Below, in pieces: positions 54,502 through 62,980 of a stretch of DNA of 64,000 bases (the first letter of the stretch is position 1; each line of letters starts with the position of its first letter). This DNA comes from Companilactobacillus farciminis KCTC 3681 = DSM 20184 (lineage in GTDB: Bacteria > Bacillota > Bacilli > Lactobacillales > Lactobacillaceae): positions 2,232,001 to 2,296,000 of the forward strand of contig NZ_CP017702.1 in NCBI RefSeq assembly GCF_002706745.1, read 5' to 3'. Position numbers and translations under genes: made by a program. Below the pieces are notes generated by a model. The model made no database searches. It was not told the origin of the DNA and was given only the letters and a program-made list of their open reading frames with translations.

Positions 54502-55089
54502 ATGACAAACACAAAATTTACTTCAGTTGATAGTTGGGCATTCTGGGACGTTCCCGGTGAGAATCTTGAGCAGAAATCACCTCAAGAACGTCAAGATATT
54601 TTTGGTGATAACTACGTTCCTAATCAATTCCCCAACGATAAGTTAAAGGGTGATTTAAAAGAACGTCTTAATAACGCTAAATATATTGTTGTTGGTATGA
54701 ACCCCGGCGATGCTGCTGTCAATCAAGATAACAGCAAACTATTCCTAAATTTCCATGGTGCTAAAAAGAGTGCTGATTATCGTTTTGCAGCTGCTATTTA
54801 TGGAACTGAAATTTGGGGTTCTTTTATGACTGACGTTTCATCAACTACTGAAAGTAAAAGTAGTAAAGTCAAAATCCATAAAGCGGATGTCATCAATATG
54901 GAAAAACATCTGGACGAATTAGGCGTTCCTGATACTGCCGTTCTAATTGCTTTGGGAGGAAAAGTTAATAAAGCTTTAACAAAATATGCTAATCGCCCAG
55001 TCAAAACTATGTACCACTACTCCAGAGCAAATTCATACTGGAAAGCCGACAAAGTTCACGAACAAGTAATGAACATTTTAAAAAAATAA
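54502..55089 (+). CDS. Uracil-DNA-glycosylase superfamily-like protein
   Basis: This 195-residue protein has YIVVGMNPGDAAVNQ (61-75), the Gx(I/M)NPG water-binding motif typical of TDG/MUG and relatives, FMTDV at 108-112, ALIALGG-type strand near 148-153, and YHYSRANS at 171-178, the position of the usual H[PS] motif. This is a UDG fold with unusual active-site residues, so the target base is not known. AGGAGG precedes the ATG. It is convergent with two WYL regulator genes sharing its promoter motif, which points to regulation by them. Confidence 0.62.
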   Translation: MTNTKFTSVDSWAFWDVPGENLEQKSPQERQDIFGDNYVPNQFPNDKLKGDLKERLNNAKYIVVGMNPGDAAVNQDNSKLFLNFHGAKKSADYRFAAAIYGTEIWGSFMTDVSSTTESKSSKVKIHKADVINMEKHLDELGVPDTAVLIALGGKVNKALTKYANRPVKTMYHYSRANSYWKADKVHEQVMNILKK

Positions 55090-55130
55090 ACTTCAAAACT
55101 CACTTGGAAAATTAATGTTAAGCCAAAATT

Positions 55131-55174
55131 AGCACCTGTATCTGCGAATAGAAAGCTATTCCGATACAGGTGCT
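55131..55174. terminator. Bidirectional terminator
   Basis: AGCACCTGTATC / GATACAGGTGCT stem with GAATAG/CTATTC inner pairs, between the UDG-like gene and the WYL genes. Confidence 0.8.
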
Positions 55175-55198
55175 ATTTGTCTTTTAATATATAAAATT

Positions 55199-55227
55199 GC
55201 TATGGAGGACGGAATCCTACACCAATT
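55199..55227 (-). repeat. Fragment of the dispersed repeat (copy E)
   Basis: Read on the minus strand, TTGGTGTAGGATTCCGTCC followed by TCCATAGC matches the first 27 bases of the repeat. The rest is missing and unrelated sequence follows. It is in the opposite orientation to the four other copies. Confidence 0.7.
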
Positions 55228-55241
55228 CAAACAACGATTTT

Positions 55242-56258
55242 TTATTTTTCGTACAATTTTAAGGTATCGACTAAACGCTGTTTAACAGCCCTTACCAACG
55301 AATCAGGTCCCAAAACTTTCAACTGGTTGCCCTGACTAAAGATCCACAACAACGCACCTTCAGTAAAAATACTACCCTCAATGATGACGCTATTTTCCTT
55401 TTTCTTCACAATTCTTGATCCCGGCAATTTATCCAAAGCAGTTTGAGGATAGCTGAAATATTCAAAACTATAATTAACATCATTACCCATCTTCAACAAA
55501 TGAGTCTTGTTCAACATCGTTCCTTCATCAACTTTCTTTGAATAAGGGATATTAATTGCTCTCTTACTTGAATCAATTGGAAATTCAAATCTATCTAAAC
55601 GAAAGATTCGTGGATTGTCGGTTGGATCAGCGTCCTTTAAAACATAAATCATCACGTAATAATAAGACGTATCAAAATACATATTGATAGGAACACCAAT
55701 AATATCTTTGGTGGCATCACTGCCTTGACGACTACTGTGATATTTAAAAGTAACTGACCTCTTCTTTAAAATACATTCTGACAAACGTCTGATTCGTTCA
55801 CGCAGATCATCGCTAACTTTAACTGGCTTATATTCGGCTATCGTAGCAGACAATAGAACTTTAATATTGCGGTAATCACCGTCATCGACCAAATCTAAAA
55901 TATCGCTAGTAAAATCCTTCAATTCGGCTTTTGAAAAAGCTCTAGTTCCAATCAGCATCTTCAAAAGAGCTATTGCATCAGCACCGTCAATCACACCTTC
56001 TCGAGTGATGTGGTATTCAGAATTGCTTTTATCCAAAACCAATTGTCGATTTGGCATTTGTTGCGCCAAGATTCTTCTGATGAGCTTAAAATCCTTTTGG
56101 ATGGCCGTTTTATTGGCTTCGTAGTGATCAGTCGCCCAATCCATTGTCATCGTTTCGTGATTTAAAAAACGTGTGAAGATATTCAAGATTCGATAACGGC
56201 TACCACTGTTCTCAATATCTTGATATTCAGGATCTAATTTCTTTTTATCATCTTCCAT
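55242..56258 (-). CDS. WYL domain transcriptional regulator (full length)
   Basis: This 338-residue protein has an N-terminal winged-helix region (about 20-75), a middle WYL domain about 160-260 (SVTFKYHSSRQG, VMIYVLKDADPT, FRLDRFEFP), and a WCX-like C-terminal part (LLWIFSQGNQLKVLGPDSLVRAVKQ). WYL proteins respond to nucleic acid or nucleotide ligands and include PafBC and BrxR/CapW. It starts after AGGGGG and is transcribed behind the shorter WYL gene; the two may work as a pair. Confidence 0.85.
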   Translation of the reverse strand: MEDDKKKLDPEYQDIENSGSRYRILNIFTRFLNHETMTMDWATDHYEANKTAIQKDFKLIRRILAQQMPNRQLVLDKSNSEYHITREGVIDGADAIALLKMLIGTRAFSKAELKDFTSDILDLVDDGDYRNIKVLLSATIAEYKPVKVSDDLRERIRRLSECILKKRSVTFKYHSSRQGSDATKDIIGVPINMYFDTSYYYVMIYVLKDADPTDNPRIFRLDRFEFPIDSSKRAINIPYSKKVDEGTMLNKTHLLKMGNDVNYSFEYFSYPQTALDKLPGSRIVKKKENSVIIEGSIFTEGALLWIFSQGNQLKVLGPDSLVRAVKQRLVDTLKLYEK

Positions 56259-56301
56259 TTTAAATCCCCCTATTTACTTGATTATATAATGTTGGCCTCA
56301 C

Positions 56302-56994
56302 TTAATTAACAAAATCACAGTGTCTTTCTAAATTAGTTCGTGCGATTTTTATTTCTAATTTGCTTTCACTCAAATTCAGCAATTTATTAATCGGGTAAAC
56401 GACATTTTGTTTAACATCGTCATCGACATACATCAAAACAAAACAATCGCGATTCTTAACGAAGATACTCAATGGCACACCATTAAAACTACGATTCTTA
56501 TAAGTAAAATGCACTGCTTTGCGATTAATAATCCAAATCAAAAGTTCCCTTACTTGTGGCAAAATATCTTTTTTCTTGGACAAAGCCAAATAACTTTCTT
56601 TAGCATTCAACATTGCTGGTTTCAATTGGCGTCGATCAGCGGTTGCCACCAAATTAGTAATTCCTTTCAACACTTTATTAAGTGAATCGGAATTAATATC
56701 TGGAATATTTCCTGCCAATGTCATCAACACTAACAAAGCTTCTTCTAAGGACAGAATTCCATTATCTAATATATTGTAGTTATTGTGACCTTCATTATAT
56801 TTCAATTCAAAACGCTCATTAGCTAAATCTTTATCCGCTAAAACATGTCTAATTGCACTAATATCACGTAAAATCGTTCTTTTAGAAACACCGTAAGCTT
56901 CAGCGGTATCGTTTACGTTGATTTTTTCGCCAAAGAACATTCTGAATGCAATAATAAGAGCTCGTTCTTTACTGTTAACATCCCTATTAGTCAA
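56302..56994 (-). CDS. WYL domain transcriptional regulator (short)
   Basis: This 230-residue protein has an HTH_11/DeoR-like winged helix (INVNDTAEAYGVSKRTILRD, about 24-43) and a WYL domain (about 150-215) but no WCX part, so it is shorter than usual. It starts with TTG at 56994, preceded by AAGGGGAT, and is followed 43 bases later by the full-length WYL gene. The tandem order resembles PafB-PafC of actinobacteria. Its promoter carries the motif also found before the UDG-like gene. Confidence 0.78.
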   Translation of the reverse strand: MTNRDVNSKERALIIAFRMFFGEKINVNDTAEAYGVSKRTILRDISAIRHVLADKDLANERFELKYNEGHNNYNILDNGILSLEEALLVLMTLAGNIPDINSDSLNKVLKGITNLVATADRRQLKPAMLNAKESYLALSKKKDILPQVRELLIWIINRKAVHFTYKNRSFNGVPLSIFVKNRDCFVLMYVDDDVKQNVVYPINKLLNLSESKLEIKIARTNLERHCDFVN

Positions 56995-57025
56995 TATCTG
57001 ACATCCCCTTCTTCAATCATTTCAA

Positions 57026-57058
57026 ATTCTATCATTGAGGTGTGCCATATTATGACAT
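57026..57058 (-). promoter_or_regulatory. WYL-type operator and promoter of the tandem WYL genes
   Basis: ATGTCATAATATGGCAC on the minus strand (57058-57042) is followed by ACCTC and the extended -10 TGATAGAAT (57034-57026). It matches the element before the UDG-like gene in motif, CCTC and -10 spacing. Confidence 0.65.
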
Positions 57059-57169
57059 TCGGACGGAGTTCAAAGACAAAGCTCAATTTTTTTAATGGAT
57101 GGTAACAAAAAGTATCTTTGTAAGCATTTTCAACCCATAAAATGTTATTCTAAAGAGGATTGATGGCAC

Positions 57170-57195
57170 AAAAAAAGCCAAGCACTCGGCTCGAC
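57170..57195 (-). terminator. Probable terminator of the glycosyltransferase gene
   Basis: AGCC / GGCT stem with a T run reading leftward past the stop at 57215; a short stem but with a long T run. Confidence 0.5.
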
Positions 57196-57214
57196 TTACC
57201 CATTAATATATATA

Positions 57215-57976
57215 TTAAATCTGTTTTTTCTCATTTCGAGTGCTTTCTCGAATGGTTTTATAAACTTTCATTCTAGCAACACCGATGTCTCTGACATTTT
57301 CCATCGCAAAACGATTAGTAATGCTCTCTTTACGAGAAATGTAATGGTACAGTGGCAAATTATCAAGATAGAACTTTCTAGCGTGGGCGGCATATTCGAC
57401 ATTGAAGACTTGATCTTCCATCAAATCTAAATCCGTCTGAAACATCAGCTTGTGTTCTTCAATGGTTGAGCGGACGTAAGCCTTGTTCCACGTGTAGCCC
57501 ATGACTGTACCGGTCATCTTGATAATAAGCTTTGTGACTTCTTCACGACCAACAACACTAATTTGACGCTTAGTAAATTTATTTTTAACTTTGCCGCTTT
57601 CCGTCTCATTGAAGAATCCACAAGTTACCATATCGACATCTTGATCCGAAAAAACTTCTAAAAAATGCTCGACATAATCAGGTTCGACCCAATCATCGCC
57701 ATCGATAAAAGTAATAAATTCGCCATCAGCGTTTTTCAAGCCAGTATTTCTAGCCGTTGAAACGCCAAAATTTTGAGCGTGGCAAATAACAGAAATCCAA
57801 TCATATTTTTGAGCATAAGAACGGATTATCTTTTGAGTTTGATCTGTAGAGCAATCGTCCACAATAATTAAATCAAAATTTCGATTAGTTTGAGCAATCA
57901 CTGAATCGATCGAGCTAGAAATATAATCAGCTACATTATAAGCTGTCATAATAATTGAAAGTTTATTTCTCACCAT
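57215..57976 (-). CDS. Glycosyltransferase family 2
   Basis: This 253-residue protein has the GT-A motifs LSIIMTAYNVADYISSSIDS, DLIIVDDCSTDQT, the metal-binding DGDD (FITFIDGDDWVEPDY) near residue 90, and a C-terminal EDQVFNVEYA acidic/basic pair. It transfers sugars to an envelope polymer or glycan. It is divergent from the tyrosine phosphatase gene. Confidence 0.88.
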   Translation of the reverse strand: MVRNKLSIIMTAYNVADYISSSIDSVIAQTNRNFDLIIVDDCSTDQTQKIIRSYAQKYDWISVICHAQNFGVSTARNTGLKNADGEFITFIDGDDWVEPDYVEHFLEVFSDQDVDMVTCGFFNETESGKVKNKFTKRQISVVGREEVTKLIIKMTGTVMGYTWNKAYVRSTIEEHKLMFQTDLDLMEDQVFNVEYAAHARKFYLDNLPLYHYISRKESITNRFAMENVRDIGVARMKVYKTIRESTRNEKKQI

Positions 57977-58041
57977 AAATCACCTTATTATTATAATACT
58001 TCTAATGACCTAAAATACGCAACGACCAGGGGAGGACAAAA

Positions 58042-58794
58042 ATGAAACGTATATTAAATCTCGAAGGTGCAATAAATTTACGTGAACTAGGTGGATATCC
58101 CACAAACAATGGAACAACAATTAAATATCATAAACTCTTACGTTCAGGGGATATAAGTAATCTAACAGGAAAATCTTTAAGTTACCTTAAAAATTACGGA
58201 TTACGGTACGTCGTCGATTTCCGTTCCAACAGCGAACAACAAACTTGGGCCGACACGACTTCTGATTTTTATAAAATTTATTCCGACCCTGTCTATCCGC
58301 TTAAGGGTAACGGCGACAAATTAGCCATGATGATCAATCGCAACGGCTATTCTTATTTAGGCATGATTTATCAAAGCGTCGTCCTCGACAAACATGGTCA
58401 ACAAGCTTACAAGATTTTATTTGATTTGATGTTGCACAACGACCAACCCAAACAATCCTTGCTCTTTCACTGTGCAGCTGGAAAAGACCGGACTGGAATC
58501 GGCGCCTTATTAGTTCTAAAAGCTCTTGGTGTAGACGAAGAGACGATTACAAAAGATTATTTGCTAACTAACTTGATGTACGATGACATCGATACAATTG
58601 AAAATACTCTAAATGATGAAAACGGCAATCAAGATATCAACAAGATGAACATGACTAAAGCTGATTTGGCTAGTATCACTTCTGTCTTTCGTGCTATCGA
58701 ACATTATTATGGGACTTTTGACAACTACTTAGACAAGGCTTTAGACATCGACGCCGCTAAATTAAAGCAATTAAAATCCATTTATACCGAATAA
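58042..58794 (+). CDS. Protein tyrosine phosphatase (Cys-based)
   Basis: This 250-residue protein has the signature HCAAGKDRTG with Cys144 and Arg150, and an N-terminal RELGGYPT motif typical of the Lactobacillus/Listeria LipA-type family, whose members dephosphorylate tyrosine, serine or phosphoinositides. No signal peptide is evident. GGGGAGG precedes the ATG. It is divergent from the glycosyltransferase gene; a shared role in surface polysaccharide control is plausible. Confidence 0.85.
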   Translation: MKRILNLEGAINLRELGGYPTNNGTTIKYHKLLRSGDISNLTGKSLSYLKNYGLRYVVDFRSNSEQQTWADTTSDFYKIYSDPVYPLKGNGDKLAMMINRNGYSYLGMIYQSVVLDKHGQQAYKILFDLMLHNDQPKQSLLFHCAAGKDRTGIGALLVLKALGVDEETITKDYLLTNLMYDDIDTIENTLNDENGNQDINKMNMTKADLASITSVFRAIEHYYGTFDNYLDKALDIDAAKLKQLKSIYTE

Positions 58795-58828
58795 TCAACA
58801 AGTTAATATCCACTTATATCAAACTAGA

Positions 58829-58859
58829 TTGGCACTAAGGAATTAGGTTTCGTTATAAT
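58829..58859 (+). promoter_or_regulatory. Promoter of the candidate small RNA
   Basis: TTGGCA at 58829-58834 and TATAAT at 58854-58859, with 19-base spacing, sit just before the candidate RNA start. No ribosome site or frame follows. Confidence 0.5.
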
Positions 58860-58865
58860 ACAATT

Positions 58866-59013
58866 ACGGGAGAGAAGAACCTCACCTCTTACTCAAAAAT
58901 CCAGCCTGTTCTCTCCCGCTACCGATTTGCAACATTTCCATACCTTGAAGTTTGACTAATACAAAACCTATAATCGTTTTCCTCACTCATTTCCCGATGT
59001 GTGAGGTTTTTTT
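58866..59013 (+). ncRNA. Candidate small RNA with alternative stems
   Basis: The segment has a promoter upstream, begins near 58866, holds a perfect 10-bp hairpin CGGGAGAGAA / TTCTCTCCCG (58867-58876 with 58909-58918), and ends in a terminator CCTCAC..GTGAGG followed by seven T (58981-59013). No open frame is evident. The 5' sequence AACCTCAC (58878-58885) is also complementary to the terminator arm GTGAGGTT, so two exclusive foldings are possible. It fills much of the 368-bp gap before the zinc-ribbon gene. I cannot assign it to a known family. Confidence 0.55.
58981..59013 (+). terminator. Terminator of the candidate small RNA
   Basis: CCTCAC / GTGAGG stem (58981-58986 with 59001-59006) followed by seven T. 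Confidence 0.7.
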
Positions 59014-59162
59014 ATTTATTTAAGCAAAGTCTAAGAATATTTTGTATAATTAAGTTTCGGATATACAACATGTGACGTTTCTGTGAACTTTACGGGGAAT
59101 GTCTTCCTATGATAGAGGTTGTCTTGTATACTTATTTTGTCAACATAATGGAGGAATGAATA

Positions 59163-60494
59163 ATGTTTTGTCCAAATTGTGGTCATAAAGTCGATCCAGA
59201 TCAAAAATTTTGTGATAATTGCGGCTACGCCCTAAAGAAGAAAAAAACTGAAACTACTAATCAAGTAAAAGATGATGACACCATTCGCTCATTGTCAGAT
59301 ATTGAAAATGAATTAAATCAAGAAGATAAATCAGAAGAAGAACCAGAAACTCCACTACAACAAGCTCCAGCTCAACAAAAAGAGTACGGTTCTTTCGACC
59401 ATCCTAAAGTTCAACGTCCAGACCCTGAACCCGAAATGAAGACTTATAACAAGACTAGCGATAGTACTTCGCATCCATCTTCATTCGCCAAGTCTAGTGC
59501 CGACGAGCCTTTGGATGACAAAACTCAAGTCTATAGCAAGAATGATTTCAATCCCATCTCACAAAAGCCTTATAAAAAGACTCAAGAACATGAGACTGAT
59601 TATCATCGTTTTGAAGACCCTATTAAAGATCCCATCAAGGATCCTTTTGCACCAACTGAAAACGGAAAACGTGCTGCTGAAGCTAAAAGAAAAGCTGAAC
59701 AAACTGACCCTAACGATGGTTTTATCCACAACATGATCAAGTTTGCCAAAAACAATGCTTACATTAGTATCTTTGCAGTTATCATCACGGCTATTTTATT
59801 AGTTGTTAAGAGAAATTATGGATATATTGCTTTAGCTATCGTCATTATTTTGTGGTTCTTACTTTCACAACTTCGTCACGGTAATGAAGTCGGCGCTAAT
59901 AAAGCTCTCAAACACGAGACTTCTTTTAACAAAGATTCCAATAAAGATACTCCTGACACAACTGCTCAAACAACACACGAAACTCATCACCAAAAGCCTA
60001 AATATGATACAGCGGCTGACCGTCTCAAGCCAAATCACAAGACAACTGCTCAAAAGACTATCATTGTAGCATCATTGATTGGCTTCATCGCTTCAATCGG
60101 TGGACCTTTCCTAGATGGCTTCTCACTTTCAGCAACCATTACTAGTGCTGCCAGCCGAACTAGTGCCTACGTTGCTCAACCTGTTTGGATCACTAACGGT
60201 GTGTCTGCTATTCGTTTAATCTGTTTCTTATCACCAGTTATCGCTCTGATTGCTGCTTGTTTCAGATCACGTGGAACGATTCGTTTGGTTAGATTATTTA
60301 CCTTCTTGCCTTCAATCCTCTACGCTGCTTTATACGTGGTAATTAACTTCGGTTACGTCAATTCATCAATGATTACTGGTCAAGTAGTCGCATCTACTGG
60401 TAAATCATTAGGAACTAGTTTTTACGTTCTCTTGATTACTTCAGTTATTTCATTGATCATGGCTTACACTTTACGTCCAAAAGTAAAAATGTAA
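59163..60494 (+). CDS. Zinc-ribbon membrane protein
   Basis: This 443-residue protein has an N-terminal zinc ribbon (CPNCGHKVDPDQKFCDNCG, with four Cys at 3, 6, 17, 20), a long charged, disordered linker (about 30-190), two membrane segments (about 197-235), a second charged linker to about 292, and a C-terminal membrane region of about four helices. The family is common in lactobacilli and has no established role. It is followed by a terminator. TATAAT-like sequence lies upstream near 59044. Confidence 0.72.
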   Translation: MFCPNCGHKVDPDQKFCDNCGYALKKKKTETTNQVKDDDTIRSLSDIENELNQEDKSEEEPETPLQQAPAQQKEYGSFDHPKVQRPDPEPEMKTYNKTSDSTSHPSSFAKSSADEPLDDKTQVYSKNDFNPISQKPYKKTQEHETDYHRFEDPIKDPIKDPFAPTENGKRAAEAKRKAEQTDPNDGFIHNMIKFAKNNAYISIFAVIITAILLVVKRNYGYIALAIVIILWFLLSQLRHGNEVGANKALKHETSFNKDSNKDTPDTTAQTTHETHHQKPKYDTAADRLKPNHKTTAQKTIIVASLIGFIASIGGPFLDGFSLSATITSAASRTSAYVAQPVWITNGVSAIRLICFLSPVIALIAACFRSRGTIRLVRLFTFLPSILYAALYVVINFGYVNSSMITGQVVASTGKSLGTSFYVLLITSVISLIMAYTLRPKVKM

Positions 60495-60509
60495 TTAAAA
60501 AATATTTCA

Positions 60510-60546
60510 AAAAAGAGCTTACGATGCCTATTCGTAAGCTCTTTTT
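60510..60546 (+). terminator. Terminator
   Basis: AAAGAGCTTACGA / TCGTAAGCTCTTT stem with T run after the zinc-ribbon gene. Confidence 0.88.
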
Positions 60547-60652
60547 CTATTCATATTTAGTTATTAAAATTTAAATTGCTATCTAGACTATCTTATCATC
60601 ATGATATTTTATATAATACTAAATTGGTATAGACAACTAAGGAGAAAATATC

Positions 60653-62563
60653 ATGACGACCGCACTTTTCAAATTTCTGTTCTTTTTAACGATCATCATC
60701 ACCCCAATTGCTTATCATTCGACAGTACAAAGTGCTTCAGCGGATACTACTGATTTGCAAACATATGGGCAGAATAGTCCGCCTTTTACTCCTTCACCAC
60801 CTAGTAAATCTGGAATAATTTTCGTTTATAGAGGTGGTTTTTTACAACAACCAGACAATTTTTATTCTAGAAAAGTTGGAGATAAGTTAACTTTTCACAT
60901 TGAAGTAATTAGAGAATCAAGTCTTTTAAATTATATCAGTAAAAAAAAATCTACTTGGTGGGTATCATCTGACAAAAAAAATTGGAAAAAAATTAACAAT
61001 AATAATAATGATGATTTACCTGTAAACACTTCTAAAATTGGCACTCAATACTATCAACTACAAGTACAATATTCATATACAAGGTATACTTATTATTCCA
61101 ATATTATAGAGGTAGATGTTCATCCAACTTCGATAGATACTAAAGAGCTAACTATCAATACTAATTATGATTATTTATTAAATATTGATGGTACCACCTC
61201 ACAAAATGCCATTTTTGCTTCCACTACTAGAACACCTGTTAATTCCACTGACGATATCAAATGGGAAACAAGTGATGATTCATTGGCTAAAATTGATTCT
61301 AACGGAAAAATAACTGCTGCTATCTCTAAAAATTTTGGAGATGTTACAATTATCGCTTCAGTTACTAATTCAATCAATAAACAAAAAATCAAAGCAGAAA
61401 AATCTATTCACGTCGGTGGTGGTTTAGAAGATATGTCCGCTAAGTTAGGAGAAGATGTAACCTTCAAGGTTCAAGGACTTTCAGATGAACAAAGAGATTC
61501 TGAAGACAACTTATCAATCGAATGGTATCAAAAATCTTCACCAACCTCTAGTTATATAAAACTACCCAATGACAATCAAGCGGAACTTACCTTAAAAAAT
61601 GTAACTTCTAAATTAGATGGTTCTTCATATTATGCAAAATTTAAATATGGTAAAGAATCCTTCAAAACAAACTCCGCCCAATTGACAATTTCCAACTCTA
61701 TTATTGGTATCGACAATCAAATTCAAAATACAACTCATAAAGATGATCCGTTAGATACGAAAACCAATCTAGCCAATGTTGCTAAAGATGATAAACTAAC
61801 TTATCTACTTCATTTATCTAATGCCAATAAAACTAATCTAAAAGATCAAACTTTGGTTATTCCACTACCACTACAAGTGGACATTACCAAACTAAAAATT
61901 AATGATGAACAAAACATTGAATACAAACTTCAAACTGAAAGTCTCAAAAGAAAAAATTTAATTATTGATCTGACTAAATTTAAAGATAGAGAAGATTTAA
62001 ATATCGAATTGAATTTAAAAGTCGGACCAATTTCGACCAATTTCGAATTTGAATCAAAGCCTGTCATTTACGGTACATATCTTGAGAATAACAATGACAG
62101 CAGTTACCACAATTACGGATCTACAATATCTTTTCATTTCATAACAAATATGTTTTTCCCATCAATTCATGATATTACCTTTAATCCTATTCAAACGTAC
62201 GCTCCAAATTCTTTAATCTATCGTTTAAACGATACTAATGCGCCGAATAACATTATTGACTTTGACGACCAGCGTCGGAACTTTAATCCTGTCAAAATAA
62301 TGGTAGCTCAAAGTCATGCTCTTTATGACCAAAAAAGTAAAGCTTATTTGCCAGCAGTTTTACAAATACATAACCTTACAGACAATACCACTACGAATGT
62401 TTCAGACCATCCTGCTTTCGTAGCTATCTCAACACGTGACCAAAAACTTCACTATCTAAATTGGAACAAGAACGAAGGTCTTCTCCTTAAACTCAAACCG
62501 GGATCAATCAGTCCTGGTAATTACGAAACTACACTCAATTGGACCTTCATAGAATCGACCTAA
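60653..62563 (+). CDS. Secreted surface protein with Ig-like domains, WxL-like C terminus
   Basis: This 636-residue protein has a signal peptide (about 1-30, near SASA), an N-terminal domain with several aromatic residues, two Ig-like domains (about 160-250 with VPSTDDIKWE-like sequence, and about 260-350), a conserved NATKTNLKDQTL-type stretch, and a C-terminal region with LNWNKNEGLLLKL and a final LNWTFIES that mimics a degenerate WxL motif. No LPXTG is present. AAGGAG precedes the ATG. It is probably cell-wall bound, but its partner proteins are not nearby. Confidence 0.72.
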   Translation: MTTALFKFLFFLTIIITPIAYHSTVQSASADTTDLQTYGQNSPPFTPSPPSKSGIIFVYRGGFLQQPDNFYSRKVGDKLTFHIEVIRESSLLNYISKKKSTWWVSSDKKNWKKINNNNNDDLPVNTSKIGTQYYQLQVQYSYTRYTYYSNIIEVDVHPTSIDTKELTINTNYDYLLNIDGTTSQNAIFASTTRTPVNSTDDIKWETSDDSLAKIDSNGKITAAISKNFGDVTIIASVTNSINKQKIKAEKSIHVGGGLEDMSAKLGEDVTFKVQGLSDEQRDSEDNLSIEWYQKSSPTSSYIKLPNDNQAELTLKNVTSKLDGSSYYAKFKYGKESFKTNSAQLTISNSIIGIDNQIQNTTHKDDPLDTKTNLANVAKDDKLTYLLHLSNANKTNLKDQTLVIPLPLQVDITKLKINDEQNIEYKLQTESLKRKNLIIDLTKFKDREDLNIELNLKVGPISTNFEFESKPVIYGTYLENNNDSSYHNYGSTISFHFITNMFFPSIHDITFNPIQTYAPNSLIYRLNDTNAPNNIIDFDDQRRNFNPVKIMVAQSHALYDQKSKAYLPAVLQIHNLTDNTTTNVSDHPAFVAISTRDQKLHYLNWNKNEGLLLKLKPGSISPGNYETTLNWTFIEST

Positions 62564-62930
62564 TTGTACAAACAGTATGATACCCCCATTTTTCATTGGA
62601 TAAGTCCCCAGAATGTTTATACTTAAAAGTAAGAGGAATAGAAATGAACTAAGTAGTTTCTAATCTTCGAAGCCTCGCAAGAGCGTACATCTACCAAGAC
62701 GTCACCGATTTAAAAGAATCGTAATTAAGGTAGTTGTAGAATGGGATAGTATCAAAATTTGGGTTGAATCGAGATGAGGCAAAATCGAAAACAAATTCGG
62801 ATTTTGCAGTATCAATCAATGTTAATTCATAAAAATCGTATTTGGAGTAAGCTTCTGCCCCTTTTAATAAACAGTAAGCTATTAATTTTCATAATGAATC
62901 CTCCGAAAACACAAATTAGTCTAGACAAAA
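62564..62930. other. Gap with a possible decayed or tiny gene
   Basis: No convincing gene is seen on the plus strand in this 417-bp interval (62564-62980). Nested arms TCTACC/GGTAG and CGATT/AATCG lie around 62690-62745 and might form RNA structure. On the minus strand there is an ORF-like stretch, listed separately. Confidence 0.4.
62691..62892 (-). pseudogene. Possible remnant gene or tiny ORF
   Basis: GGAGGATTCATT precedes an ATG at 62892 that opens a 21-residue frame (MKINSLLFIKRG at its start). A second, offset frame then stays open for about 60 codons to a TAG at 62691, with sequence such as SKYDFYELTLID and FASSRFNPNFDT that looks like real protein. This fits a frameshifted remnant, or a short peptide with an accidental open frame. 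No homologue is recognised. Confidence 0.35.
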
Positions 62931-62976
62931 AGGCCTCAGGATAGTCAGTGTCGTACTGAATCCCGAGGTCATTTTT
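62928..62976. terminator. Bidirectional terminator
   Basis: GGCCTC.GGA / TCC.GAGGTC stem with inner AGT/ACT pairs and T runs in both directions, after the glycerophosphodiesterase gene. Confidence 0.8.
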
Positions 62977-62980
62977 GTGT

